DNA of 55,616 bases, taken from an uncultured Oscillospiraceae bacterium (GTDB taxonomy: Bacteria; Bacillota; Clostridia; Oscillospirales; Oscillospiraceae). This document shows, one piece after another, positions 7,753 to 16,364 of this stretch (position 1 is its first letter; each line of letters begins with the position of its first letter). The position numbers and the translations under genes were made by a program. Under the pieces are notes generated by a model. It did no database searches. It saw nothing but the letters and a program-made list of their open reading frames with translations, and was not told the DNA's origin. Location: contig CAJTQP010000006.1 in the NCBI GenBank assembly GCA_910578575.1, forward strand, positions 1 to 55,616. Direction: 5' to 3'.

Positions 7753-9961
7753 ACTGATTTTTATGGAAGGCACCGTCTCCACCGTGATCTATCGCAACGA
7801 GGAGAACGGCTATACCATCCTGCTCCTGGACACGTCGGAGGGGGAGGAGGTCACGGTGGTGGGTGCCATGCCGGGGGTGACCCCTGGGGAGGGGTTGGGG
7901 GTCCACGGCCAGTGGACCCACCACAGCACCTACGGCCCCCAGCTCCGGGCGGAGATCGTGGAGCGGCGGCTTCCGGAGGGAGAGCATGCGGTGTTTGAAT
8001 ACCTGGCCTCCGGGGCCATCAAGGGGGTGGGCACCGCCACCGCCCGGCGGCTGGTGGATACCTTCGGCGCCGACGTGCTCACCATCATTGAGGACGAGCC
8101 CCAGCGGCTTACCCAGGTGAAGGGCATCTCTCCCAGGCGGGCGGAGACCATCCACCGCTCCCTGTGTATGCAGCTGTCCATGCGCCGCCTGCTGGACTTC
8201 CTCTCCGCCCACAGCCTTCCCCTGCAACTGGCCATGCCTCTCTATCGCCAATATGGGGACCTGGCCCTCAGCGCCCTCCGGGCCAACCCCTACTTACTCA
8301 CCCAAGAGCCCCTGCTGGTGGCCTTCCCCCTGGCGGACAAGCTGGCCCTGGAGCTGGACATCCAACCGGGGGATCCCTTGCGGCTGGAGGCCGGGCTACT
8401 CTATACCCTCACCCACAACCTGGACAACGGCCACGTCTTTCTCCCCTACGCCAAGCTCCTCTCCGCCTCCAGCGTGCTGCTGAGCCTGCCCCAGGAGGAT
8501 TTGGAGGAGAGCTTGGACGATCTCATCCACCGGGGACAGATCGTCCGGGAGGAGATCGCCGGGCAGGACGCCTGCTATCTGGCCCGTCTCTACGACTGCG
8601 AGTGCTATGTGGCCCGTCAACTCTTGCGCATGGACGGGGAGGCCCTCTGCCCTGCCGGGGACCTGGAACAGCTTCTGGGGCGCATCCAGCGGGAGCAGGG
8701 CATCACCTACGCCCCCCTCCAAATCCAGGCAGTGGCCACCGCTGCCCAGCAGCAGGTTCTGCTGCTCACCGGGGGACCCGGCACCGGCAAGACCACCTCC
8801 CTCCGGGGCATCCTGGCCCTGTTTGACCACTTAGGGCTGCGCACGTCCCTCACCGCCCCCACAGGCCGGGCGGCGAAGCGGCTGTCCGAGGCCTGCGGGG
8901 CGGAGGCTAGCACCATCCACCGCCTGTTGGAGACCCGCTACGACAGCGCCAGCGGCGGCCTCAGCTTTGCCCACAACGAGCGGGAGCCCCTGGACACCGA
9001 CGCGGTGATTTTGGACGAGGCCTCCATGGTGGACCTGGTGCTGATGCAGGCCCTGTTGGCAGCCCTCCCCAACGGCTGTCGCCTGGTGCTGGTGGGGGAC
9101 CCCCATCAGCTCCCCTCGGTAGGGGCGGGGAACCTGCTCTCGGACCTGCTGCGCTCCCAGCGCCTGCCCACCCTGCGGCTCACAGAGATCTTCCGCCAGG
9201 CTGCCGCCTCCGCCATCATCCGGGGGGCCCAGGCGGTGGACCGGGGGGACTGCCCGGTGCTGGTGAACGACCCCGCCGGGGACTTCTTCTTTCTCCGCCG
9301 GGTCCGGGCGGAGGACGCGGTGGACACCATTGTCTCCCTGTGCCGGGACCGCCTGCCCAAAAACATGGGCATCCCCCCGGAACAGATCCAAGTCCTCTCC
9401 CCCACCCGGAAGGGCATCGCCGGGACCGCCGCCCTGAACCAGGCCCTGCAAGCGGCGGTGAACCCCCCGGCCCCGGACAAGCGGGAGAAGCAGTTCGGCT
9501 CTGTGATCTACCGGGAGGGGGACCGGGTGATGCAGGTGAAGAACAACTACGACGTACTCTGGGAGGAGCGGAACGGCAGCGGCGTAGGCATGGGCATCTT
9601 CAACGGGGACATCGGCCGCATCGAGGCCATCGACCCCGCCAGCGGCATCGTCACCGTGGACTTTGACGGCCACCGGGCGGAGTACACCCCGGACATGATG
9701 AACCAGTTGGAGAGCGCTTACGCCATCACCGTCCACAAGGCCCAGGGCAGCGAGTACCGGGCGGTGATCCTCTCCGCCGTGGAGGCCGCCCCCATGCTCC
9801 TCACCCGCGGGGTGCTCTACACCGCCATGACGCGGGCCAAAGAGCTGCTGATCCTAGTGGGCGACGACCATGTGGTGGCCCGGATGGCCGCCAATGACCG
9901 CCAGCAGCGGCGCTATAGCGGCCTGCGGGCCAGGCTGGCCAGGGGCCTGGAAGGGATGTGA
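7733..9961 (+). CDS. recD2: RecD2-type ATP-dependent DNA helicase
   Basis: A 742-aa superfamily 1B 5'-3' helicase of the RecD2 (YrrC) type, which acts without RecBC. Visible are the N-terminal OB-like segment (GTVSTVIYRNEENGYTILLL), helix-hairpin-helix residues (KGISPRRAETI), Walker A LLTGGPGTGKTTSL (about residue 342), Walker B VILDEASMVD, and the late helicase motif AITVHKAQGSEYRAVI near residue 660. An internal ATG at 7763 (MEGTVSTV) matches many family starts and is an alternative. The neighbours uvrA and comF fit a DNA-metabolism cluster. Confidence 0.93.
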   Translation: MATSPCELIFMEGTVSTVIYRNEENGYTILLLDTSEGEEVTVVGAMPGVTPGEGLGVHGQWTHHSTYGPQLRAEIVERRLPEGEHAVFEYLASGAIKGVGTATARRLVDTFGADVLTIIEDEPQRLTQVKGISPRRAETIHRSLCMQLSMRRLLDFLSAHSLPLQLAMPLYRQYGDLALSALRANPYLLTQEPLLVAFPLADKLALELDIQPGDPLRLEAGLLYTLTHNLDNGHVFLPYAKLLSASSVLLSLPQEDLEESLDDLIHRGQIVREEIAGQDACYLARLYDCECYVARQLLRMDGEALCPAGDLEQLLGRIQREQGITYAPLQIQAVATAAQQQVLLLTGGPGTGKTTSLRGILALFDHLGLRTSLTAPTGRAAKRLSEACGAEASTIHRLLETRYDSASGGLSFAHNEREPLDTDAVILDEASMVDLVLMQALLAALPNGCRLVLVGDPHQLPSVGAGNLLSDLLRSQRLPTLRLTEIFRQAAASAIIRGAQAVDRGDCPVLVNDPAGDFFFLRRVRAEDAVDTIVSLCRDRLPKNMGIPPEQIQVLSPTRKGIAGTAALNQALQAAVNPPAPDKREKQFGSVIYREGDRVMQVKNNYDVLWEERNGSGVGMGIFNGDIGRIEAIDPASGIVTVDFDGHRAEYTPDMMNQLESAYAITVHKAQGSEYRAVILSAVEAAPMLLTRGVLYTAMTRAKELLILVGDDHVVARMAANDRQQRRYSGLRARLARGLEGM

Positions 9962-9966
9962 TAACC

Positions 9967-10641
9967 ATGGCGCTGAAGCAAGCTCTCTTAAACCTGTTCT
10001 TTCCCCCCAAATGCCCCCTGTGCGGGACCCTGCTGGACAAGACGGCGCGGGGCCTCTGTCCCCCTTGTGCCGGGGCGGAATTTTGGCTCTCCGGTACCCA
10101 GGCCCTCTTCTCCGGCAAGGCGTATGCCCGCTGCGCCTGCGCCGGGGCTTACACGGGGCAGCTGCGGGAGTCCGTGCTGCGGTTTAAGTTTTCCAACCAC
10201 CCGGAGTACGCCAAGACCTTCGGGCCCATCTTGGCTCAGACCATCCGCACTTACTTACCGGGTGCCTATGACTGCATCAGCTGGATGCCTGTCTCCCCGG
10301 AGACCCTGAAAAAGCGGGGCTACGACCAGGCCCAGCTTTTGGCCCAGGAGGCGGCCAAGGCCCTGGGCCGGGAGGCAGTGCCCCTGCTGGCCAAGACGGG
10401 GAAAAACGTCCCCCAGTCCTCCCTGGAAGAGGGGCGGCAGCGGTGGGAGAATGTGGCGGGGGTGTATTCCGTCCCGGACCCGGCAAAGGTGGCGGGACAA
10501 CGGGTGCTGCTCATCGACGACATCCTCACCACCGGGGCCACCCTGGGGGAGGGGGCCAGGGTCCTGCGGGAGGCGGGGGCCTTCCAAGTGGTGGCGGCCA
10601 CCCTCTGCCGGACCCAGACAAACAGTCACACAGTTTCCTGA
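9967..10641 (+). CDS. comF: ComF family protein (phosphoribosyltransferase fold)
   Basis: A 224-aa protein with an N-terminal zinc ribbon (CPLCGTLLD ... CPPCAG), the ComF core (YDCISWMPVSPETLKKRGYDQAQLLA) and the PRPP-binding motif VLLIDDILTTGATLGEG. ComF proteins support DNA uptake and processing of transforming DNA. ATG 9967 is chosen because GAAGGGA lies about 10 nt upstream; a GTG at 9958 is also in frame. It follows recD2 directly and is closed by a terminator at 10657. Confidence 0.9.
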   Translation: MALKQALLNLFFPPKCPLCGTLLDKTARGLCPPCAGAEFWLSGTQALFSGKAYARCACAGAYTGQLRESVLRFKFSNHPEYAKTFGPILAQTIRTYLPGAYDCISWMPVSPETLKKRGYDQAQLLAQEAAKALGREAVPLLAKTGKNVPQSSLEEGRQRWENVAGVYSVPDPAKVAGQRVLLIDDILTTGATLGEGARVLREAGAFQVVAATLCRTQTNSHTVS

Positions 10642-10656
10642 TATTTCCATACCACA

Positions 10657-10698
10657 GAGGCTTTCCCCAAAATTCGCGGGAAAGCCTCCCTTCTTTTG
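10657..10698 (+). terminator. Rho-independent terminator after comF
   Basis: An 11-bp perfect stem (GAGGCTTTCCC / GGGAAAGCCTC, 10657-10667 and 10678-10688) followed by a T-rich run. It closes the uvrA-recD2-comF run of genes. Confidence 0.8.
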
Positions 10699-10754
10699 TT
10701 CTATACTTCCCTTGCACGATTTCTTGATATATTGCAAAAGAAAGGGCGAGTTCT

Positions 10755-11810
10755 ATGCGCAAACGAAGCCAGGCAGCGGGGCCCTTTGCCCGCGACATCG
10801 CCGTGGACCTGGGCACCTCCTCGGTGGTGATGGTGATGCGGGGGCGGGGCATCCTCCTCCATGAGCCCTCGGTGGTGGCGGCGGACCGGCAGACGGGGAA
10901 GGTCCTGCAAGCGGGGTCCGCCGCCAGGGAGACCTTGGGCCGGACCCCCGGCGAGCTCATCGCCATCCGTCCCCTGCGGGAGGGGGTGATCTCCGACTAC
11001 ACCACCGCCCAGGCCATGTTGGAGTGCTTTTTGAAACAGGCCGTCCCCGGCCGGATGACCAAGCCCCGGCTGCTGATCTGCGTGCCGTCTGGGATCTCCG
11101 AGGTGGAGGAGCGGGCGGTGGTGGATGCCGGCCTGCAAGCCGGGGCCCGGCGGGTGTATCTGATGGAGGAGCCCTTAGCCGCTGCCCTGGGGGCAGGGGT
11201 GGACATCTCCCAGCCGGAGGGCCACATGGTGGTGGACATCGGCGGGGGGACCACCGATGTGGCCGTCATTGCCCTGGACGGGGTGGTCACCTCCGCCTGT
11301 CTCACTGCGGCGGGGGACCAGTTTGACGAGGCCCTCATCCGCCACATCCGCCAGGAGCACGGGCTGCTCATCGGCCTGCGCACGGCGGAGGAGGTGAAAA
11401 AGGCCATTGGACGGGTGGCCGGCCCGGAGGAGGACAACCCCACCCTGGCGGTAAAGGGCCGCTGTTTGGAGACGGGCCTGCCCCGGCAGATCACCCTCAG
11501 CGCCCAGGAGACGGCCACCGCCTTTGCCCCTGTGGCGGAGCAGCTGTGCGCCGGGGTGGAGGCGGTGCTGGAGCGCACCCCGCCGGAGCTGGCGGCGGAC
11601 GTCAGCGCAGGGGGCATCCTCCTCACCGGCGGGGGCAGTCTGCTCCTGGGGCTGGACCAGATGCTGGCGGAACGCACCGGCATCCCCACCCAGGTGGCGG
11701 AGGACCCCCTGGCCTGCGTAGCTCTGGGGCTGGAGCTTTGCCTGCCCTATCTGGCCCGGCGGCAGGACGGGGTTCTGGGCCTGGCCCGGCGGCGGCAGCT
11801 GCGACCCTAG
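10755..11810 (+). CDS. MreB-like rod-shape protein (actin homologue)
   Basis: A 351-aa actin-fold ATPase. Phosphate 1 is DIAVDLGTSSVVMVM, phosphate 2 is MVVDIGGGTTDVAVIALDG, the adenosine motif is LLTGGGSLLLGLDQML, and ATAFAPVAEQLCAGVEAVLE matches the MreB region before it. The family organises cell-wall synthesis under the membrane. The protein diverges from canonical MreB and has an unusual basic tail (LARRRQLRP). No mreC or mreD follows, so it may be an Mbl/MreBH-like paralogue rather than the housekeeping mreB. Confidence 0.88.
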   Translation: MRKRSQAAGPFARDIAVDLGTSSVVMVMRGRGILLHEPSVVAADRQTGKVLQAGSAARETLGRTPGELIAIRPLREGVISDYTTAQAMLECFLKQAVPGRMTKPRLLICVPSGISEVEERAVVDAGLQAGARRVYLMEEPLAAALGAGVDISQPEGHMVVDIGGGTTDVAVIALDGVVTSACLTAAGDQFDEALIRHIRQEHGLLIGLRTAEEVKKAIGRVAGPEEDNPTLAVKGRCLETGLPRQITLSAQETATAFAPVAEQLCAGVEAVLERTPPELAADVSAGGILLTGGGSLLLGLDQMLAERTGIPTQVAEDPLACVALGLELCLPYLARRQDGVLGLARRRQLRP

Positions 11811-11838
11811 GGACAAGCCCCCTATCATATCGGGACCA

Positions 11839-11874
11839 CCCCCAGGCCATTGCGCGCTCTCATGGGCCTGGGGG
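11839..11874 (+). terminator. GC-rich hairpin after the mreB-like gene
   Basis: A 10-bp stem (CCCCCAGGCC / GGCCTGGGGG) with a 16-nt loop, without an immediate T-run. It is likely the 3' end structure of the mreB-like transcript. Confidence 0.5.
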
Positions 11875-11949
11875 CCCAGGCCTTGGCGGAATTTCCGGCC
11901 CTAGGGCCCTTTTGAAGCTAATCAAACCAAGGTTTTTGATGGGTTTATA

Positions 11950-11978
11950 TTGCAATGTCTTTTTGTTCTTAACATAGT
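11950..11978 (+). promoter_or_regulatory. Candidate sigma-A promoter of the YaaH-like gene
   Basis: TTGCAA and CATAGT separated by 17 bp in an AT-rich stretch, about 88 nt before the gene. A TTGACT further downstream is an alternative -35. Confidence 0.4.
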
Positions 11979-12065
11979 AAAAATAGCTTGACTTCTGTCG
12001 TTTTTTCGGTTAAGCTAAGGCCTGTTGAACGGTTTCTTCCCATTTTTTATCCAAAGGAGGACTTT

Positions 12066-12602
12066 ATGCTCCCAGTAAACCCCGAAGCAATCGGCCTGTT
12101 TGGCCTGTTCGCCACAGTAATCTGTTTTGGTTTGGAACAAGTTGGCATCGGCGTAAAGGGGGGTGAGCCGGAAAAGATCACCCGTTCTTTGGGCTTCATT
12201 GCCATCTTTTTCGGCGGCGTCACCCAAGTTTTTACCTCGGTGTGCATGTACTTGTTCCAGGTTGGCGGCGACCACAGCGTGTATCTCGGCACCGTCTTTG
12301 GCTTTTTCGGCCTGTTCTGGCTCCTGGTGGGAACCTTTTTCCTAAAAGGCGGCGACAAGAAGATGATGGCCCACTTTTTCCTCTGCGGCCTGATTCTGTG
12401 CCTGGGATTTACCGTGCGTGCATTTCAGGACGGCCTGATCTGGCCCCTGGGCATTGACCTGGCGGTTATTGACGTCCTGCTTCTCACCCTCATCCCCGCC
12501 TGGTACGGCGGCAAGCCCTTCTGGGGCAAGCTGGCCGGGGTGTGCAACCTGGCCATTGGCATCATCTCTCTTTTCTTGCTTTTCCCTGCCCTGTTCCTGT
12601 AA
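12066..12602 (+). CDS. GPR1/FUN34/YaaH-like acetate/succinate uptake family membrane protein
   Basis: A 178-aa protein with six hydrophobic segments and an N-terminal NPEAIGLFGLFATV motif comparable to the NPxxxGL motif of the YaaH/SatP family of monocarboxylate channels. The ribosome binding site AAAGGAGG lies directly before ATG 12066; an upstream in-frame start at 11988 would add 26 non-homologous residues. AceTr-type proteins move acetate or succinate, which would fit a fermenter. The motif match is partial, so the substrate is uncertain. It is closed by the terminator at 12695. Confidence 0.65.
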   Translation: MLPVNPEAIGLFGLFATVICFGLEQVGIGVKGGEPEKITRSLGFIAIFFGGVTQVFTSVCMYLFQVGGDHSVYLGTVFGFFGLFWLLVGTFFLKGGDKKMMAHFFLCGLILCLGFTVRAFQDGLIWPLGIDLAVIDVLLLTLIPAWYGGKPFWGKLAGVCNLAIGIISLFLLFPALFL

Positions 12603-12694
12603 GCGAATAGGAAAACCTTATTATCCTCTCTTTCATTATCCCTATCCACCTACAGAAACCGGCTCAAGCACTCCGCCTGTCCGGCGGGGGTAGA

Positions 12695-12732
12695 AAAGGA
12701 CCGCTGCGAATCTAAGCAGCGGTCCTTTTTTC
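12695..12732. terminator. Bidirectional terminator
   Basis: A 13-bp stem (AAAGGACCGCTGC / GCAGCGGTCCTTT) with a 9-nt loop. Plus-strand read-out ends in a T6 run. On the minus strand it ends in TTTTC. It separates the convergent YaaH-like and TSCPD genes and touches the TSCPD stop codon. Confidence 0.9.
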
Positions 12733-12994
12733 ATGCGCGTTTTGCCTCTTCTTCCAGGGCGATCTTCAAGGCCTTGGAGAGCTGGTCGGGGCAGGAGGTG
12801 GCCTTGTTGCCGCAGCGGATGCCGGATAGTTTTGCAATGGCCTCCTCCGCCTTCATCCCCTCCACCAGGCGGGCGATGCCCTGGAGGTTGCCGTGGCAGC
12901 CGCCCAGCACCTCCACGGATTTCACCACCCCCGCCTCCAGCTTCACGTTCATCTGCTGAGAACAGACGCCACGGGTCTTATATTGAATGGTCAC
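12731..12994 (-). CDS. TSCPD domain protein (TIGR03905 type)
   Basis: An 87-aa protein with TRGVCSQQMNV at the N-terminus, GGCHGNLQGIARLVEGM in the middle and GIRCGNKATSCPDQL at the C-terminus, which is the TSCPD signature with its conserved cysteines. The domain also occurs at the C-terminus of some ribonucleotide reductases, where it may bind metal or nucleotide; the stand-alone role is unknown. GTG 12994 is chosen because AGGAGG sits 9 nt upstream; two upstream ATGs are in frame but lie over or before that site. Confidence 0.85.
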   Translation of the reverse strand: MTIQYKTRGVCSQQMNVKLEAGVVKSVEVLGGCHGNLQGIARLVEGMKAEEAIAKLSGIRCGNKATSCPDQLSKALKIALEEEAKRA

Positions 12995-13266
12995 TGTACC
13001 GCGCCTCCTCATCTGGTTTTGCATGGGGTATCATAGCAAATTTCCGGCGGAAATGCAAGGCGGGGACGTTGGAACAGAAACGTGTACTTTTTTGTAACCA
13101 TCCCATTTTATATGAACTGTACTAAATATAGCACAAAAGCGCTTGTATTACAACGGCTTCTTGGAATATTTTCTCTCAAATTGCAGCGACAAAAAAGTAC
13201 AACTGCCCAAACAGGGCAATGTTGCCGCTGGGCGGGTGTGTCCGGCGCTAGAGAAAGGAACATGAA
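12995..13266. other. Intergenic region before the surface protein gene
   Basis: About 270 bp, AT-richer than its surroundings, with no credible ORF. It contains a small dyad (GTACTAAATATAGCAC, near 13127) and a weak promoter candidate (TTGTAT ... TATTTT). An AGAAAGGAAC ribosome binding site precedes ATG 13267. The long leader could be regulatory, but no known riboswitch is recognised. Confidence 0.4.
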
Positions 13267-16182
13267 ATGAAGAACTTGAAAAAAGTGGCCCCCATTATGG
13301 CGACCGGCCTGGTGGTGGCTGGTTTGGGTACGGTGGATGCGTTCGCCGCAGAGGACGTTGACACCCAAGCCCTAGAAACCCCCACCCCTCCCGCTGACGT
13401 ACAAGAGCAGGCAACCCCAGAACCCTCTACAGAGATCAAAAGTGTTACCACCACACCCGTTCCCACGACACCAGAGCAGACCGAAGGTGACGTTACAACG
13501 CCGGAGCAGACCGAGGGCGACGTTACAACGCCGGAGCAGACCGAAGTTGAAGTTACACAAAGCAGAGGGGTCGTGAACCTTTCCGTTGATGCTGACGGCG
13601 ATGGTCTGACTGATGACGGCACCCTGACCATCACAACAACGCCCCCCACAAATACTACTACCACCAACCCGGACGGCTCCACCACCACAACCACGGAATC
13701 CAAAATCACGGTTGAGACCAAACCGGGTGATGAAATCACATCTCCCACTGTTCCCTCCACCGACGAAGAGCAGAAGAGTGAAATCAAGGACAACACCCAA
13801 GAAATCCTTGATAACGTTGAAAATCCGGAAAATACCTGGAATTGGGATGATTTCAATACGAAAATCAAGGACAAATACAATGTAAATGTCACATCGGACA
13901 AAGATGAGAATGGTAACACCACCCACACCTTTGAGTTCTCCGAAACCTCCGAGCCTAAAGAAACGCCTTTAACCAAAGACGAACTGAGCAAGATTCTGGG
14001 TAACGTCGAACTAACTAAGACCGATAATGGATATACTTACATCAAAGATGGTGCTACTGTTACTGTCAAGGTAGAGATCGACAAAAGCAGTGAAATCTCC
14101 ACTACCACATGGAAGGTGACCGTGACGGAGAAACCGGCGGGTACCGAGAACAAAGTTGAAGGTAGCAAGGACGTCATTATCGAAGTTCCTTCGGATGATT
14201 CGGATAATACTGATGATAGCATTGACGTTTGGAATATTTTGGGAAACATTGAGTCCAAAAAATACGATAAGGTTACGTATGACAAGGAAACCGGTAGAGT
14301 CACGGAAATTCGGGATAATGGCACTATTTACAATGTGAAGTACAAGAACACAAACCTGGATATTGGCAATAACACGAAAATCGACGATAATACAAGCATT
14401 GAAACTATCTACAAGGCAGTGTTTGAGGGCAAAACCGATTTTTCCTATAACAAAGAAGAAAAAGCAATATATTTTGGTAGAAACAAAGTAACCCTTGACT
14501 TCACCAACAGCAAACTTCAAGCAACCTATTACGAAATCATCATAACCAGCTATATTGAGCAGGGTGGATCGGATAACACAAGTGAAATCAAAGAGTCTGC
14601 TGCGGAAACGGCGAGAAAGAATGCCATTCTGAATGCCCTGAAAAAGGCAAATGTCCGTTACAGTGACGAGAAAATTACCATTACTGGCAATAGCTGGTAT
14701 GTCATGATAGGCGCCCAGAAATATGAGGGCACCTTGAGTGATGTTACGTTTACTACTACTGTCAATGGCGAAGAAGTTAGTATTGATGATTCCGACATAC
14801 CTTTGAGCGACGGCACTGAAATCAAGGGCAGCGCCGAGGCTACTATCACCGTGAAGGAGGAGATTAAGGGTTCTCTGAATGACTCCGGTACTGGTGTATC
14901 TGGAATCACAGCGAATGATGTCCGTGGCGCTGAAAAAGACAAGATTTTTGGTGAAACTGGTGAACGCATAACTTCGGTCAAGAAGGGTGATGGCACCATA
15001 ACAATCGAAACCACCATAACGGTTGGTGATGTCACTACCAATAAGACTTATACTTTCTCATACGAGTCCGAAACGATACCTACGCCCGATGATGACGGGT
15101 ATAAGTGGTACTCTTTACCTTGGGACGAAAATGCTAGAGCCTGGATTTTTGATCTTGAAGGCGCATCCTCTTTTGTTGTGAAACAATCAACCCGCGTGAT
15201 TATTTTTTATGATCCTTCTGTCTATGGCGATATGAATGAGCGTGATAGGGAGGAAGAGCTTCTCAAAATATTCAAAAAACTGGATGGCAACGGTCAGTGG
15301 AATGGCAATAAGACTATCACTTATCATTCGATTGGTGAAATAAAACACGACTCCACACTTGGTAGCATTGTCAATGATAACGGTGGTTCGTTTGAATCCA
15401 AAATTGAAATGGCGAATGGCAAAGTTTATATCTATGGCAAAGAGGGAAAAGAAGATGGCTTGAGCCACTTCCTCAGAGGCCCTGGCACCATCGCGGCTGA
15501 TAAACTTGACAACTCTTATAAAGGTGAGAGTTCTACCGAATACAAAGGCAGCGGAAAAGGTAGTGACAGTGTCACTGTGACGCCTGGTACTCCCGACAAA
15601 AATACTGGCACTGGCACCGCCACCGGCGTCCAGTATGGCGGCAAGCTGCACTATAGCTATACGACCACAGCGCCGAGCATTGACATCCAGGTCGAGGGCG
15701 AAAACCAGTTAAAACGCAATATCAAGGTGACGTTGAAAGAAACCACGCAGACCACCAGCACCACACCTACGCCTACGCCTACCCCCACGCCCAGACCTAC
15801 GCCCACTCCCACACCTACCCCCACCCCGCCCCCCGTGGTGGACATTCCTGAGGAGGATCCCCCGCTGGTAGACATTCCCGAAGAGGAGCCGCCTCTGGTG
15901 GACATCCCGGAGGAGGAACCGCCCCTGGTGGATATCCCCGAAGAAGAGCCCCCACTGGTGGACGTACCGGACACCCAGCCGCCCAAGGCAACGGTGACCA
16001 TCCCTGCGGAGAAGGTGCCTCTGGTGAAGGCCCCCGATCCCTCCACCGTGGAAATTCTGGATGAAGAAGTCCCCCTGGCGGACGTGCCCAACACCGGCGA
16101 GACCCCCATGGGCCTGCTGGCAGCGGCGGCAGCCTGCCTCAGCGGCCTGGGACTGGGTCTTTTGAAAAAACGTGAGGACTAA
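13267..16182 (+). CDS. Large cell-wall-anchored surface protein with VPNTG sorting signal
   Basis: A 971-aa exported protein. Residues 1-28 are a signal peptide, likely cut after AFA. Next comes a short Thr/Glu repeat zone (three units of TPEQTEGDVT type), a DADGDGLTDDG calcium-binding-like segment, and a Thr/Lys/Asp-rich region of repeated beta-type modules to about residue 830. A Thr-Pro stalk (TPTPTPTPRPTP) and four to five VDIPEEEPPL repeats follow. The C-terminus has a cell-wall sorting signal: VPNTGE, a hydrophobic stretch and KKRED. This marks it as a sortase substrate with a non-LPXTG motif. Base composition is more AT-rich than neighbouring genes. Ligand unknown. Confidence 0.85.
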   Translation: MKNLKKVAPIMATGLVVAGLGTVDAFAAEDVDTQALETPTPPADVQEQATPEPSTEIKSVTTTPVPTTPEQTEGDVTTPEQTEGDVTTPEQTEVEVTQSRGVVNLSVDADGDGLTDDGTLTITTTPPTNTTTTNPDGSTTTTTESKITVETKPGDEITSPTVPSTDEEQKSEIKDNTQEILDNVENPENTWNWDDFNTKIKDKYNVNVTSDKDENGNTTHTFEFSETSEPKETPLTKDELSKILGNVELTKTDNGYTYIKDGATVTVKVEIDKSSEISTTTWKVTVTEKPAGTENKVEGSKDVIIEVPSDDSDNTDDSIDVWNILGNIESKKYDKVTYDKETGRVTEIRDNGTIYNVKYKNTNLDIGNNTKIDDNTSIETIYKAVFEGKTDFSYNKEEKAIYFGRNKVTLDFTNSKLQATYYEIIITSYIEQGGSDNTSEIKESAAETARKNAILNALKKANVRYSDEKITITGNSWYVMIGAQKYEGTLSDVTFTTTVNGEEVSIDDSDIPLSDGTEIKGSAEATITVKEEIKGSLNDSGTGVSGITANDVRGAEKDKIFGETGERITSVKKGDGTITIETTITVGDVTTNKTYTFSYESETIPTPDDDGYKWYSLPWDENARAWIFDLEGASSFVVKQSTRVIIFYDPSVYGDMNERDREEELLKIFKKLDGNGQWNGNKTITYHSIGEIKHDSTLGSIVNDNGGSFESKIEMANGKVYIYGKEGKEDGLSHFLRGPGTIAADKLDNSYKGESSTEYKGSGKGSDSVTVTPGTPDKNTGTGTATGVQYGGKLHYSYTTTAPSIDIQVEGENQLKRNIKVTLKETTQTTSTTPTPTPTPTPRPTPTPTPTPTPPPVVDIPEEDPPLVDIPEEEPPLVDIPEEEPPLVDIPEEEPPLVDVPDTQPPKATVTIPAEKVPLVKAPDPSTVEILDEEVPLADVPNTGETPMGLLAAAAACLSGLGLGLLKKRED
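13471..13560 (+). repeat. Three tandem 30-bp coding repeats
   Basis: Units at 13471-13500, 13501-13530 and 13531-13560 encode TPEQTEGDVT-type peptides. The first two are nearly identical and the third is more diverged, so copy number may vary between strains. Confidence 0.85.
15765..15970 (+). repeat. Thr-Pro stalk and tandem VDIPEEEPPL coding repeats
   Basis: A degenerate CCTACGCCTACCCC-type run encodes the Thr-Pro spacer. It is followed by 30-bp units encoding VDIPEEEPPL from about 15838. Such stalks span the cell wall in anchored proteins. Confidence 0.85.
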
Positions 16183-16213
16183 CTCCCCCAAACCGCAACC
16201 CAACAAACCAAGC

Positions 16214-16244
16214 GCCGGGGCCCCTTCGGGCCCCGGCTTTTTTT
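16214..16244 (+). terminator. Strong Rho-independent terminator
   Basis: A perfect 10-bp GC stem (GCCGGGGCCC / GGGCCCCGGC), loop CTTC, followed by T7. It closes the surface protein gene. Confidence 0.95.
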
Positions 16245-16364
16245 CAAAAAATTCCAAGGAAGCGCTGTGTAAGATTGGCGCTTCTTTTTTTGCGAAAAGA
16301 GGCCATGCTAGAACTGCGCGTTTTGCCGCGCACAGAGAGAAAAACCAAAAACGGGGGTGATCTC

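Noticed and set aside
13471..13560. CRISPR-like direct repeats
   Set aside because: The 30-bp units are contiguous, coding and without spacers; they encode a peptide repeat. No CRISPR array was seen anywhere in the window.
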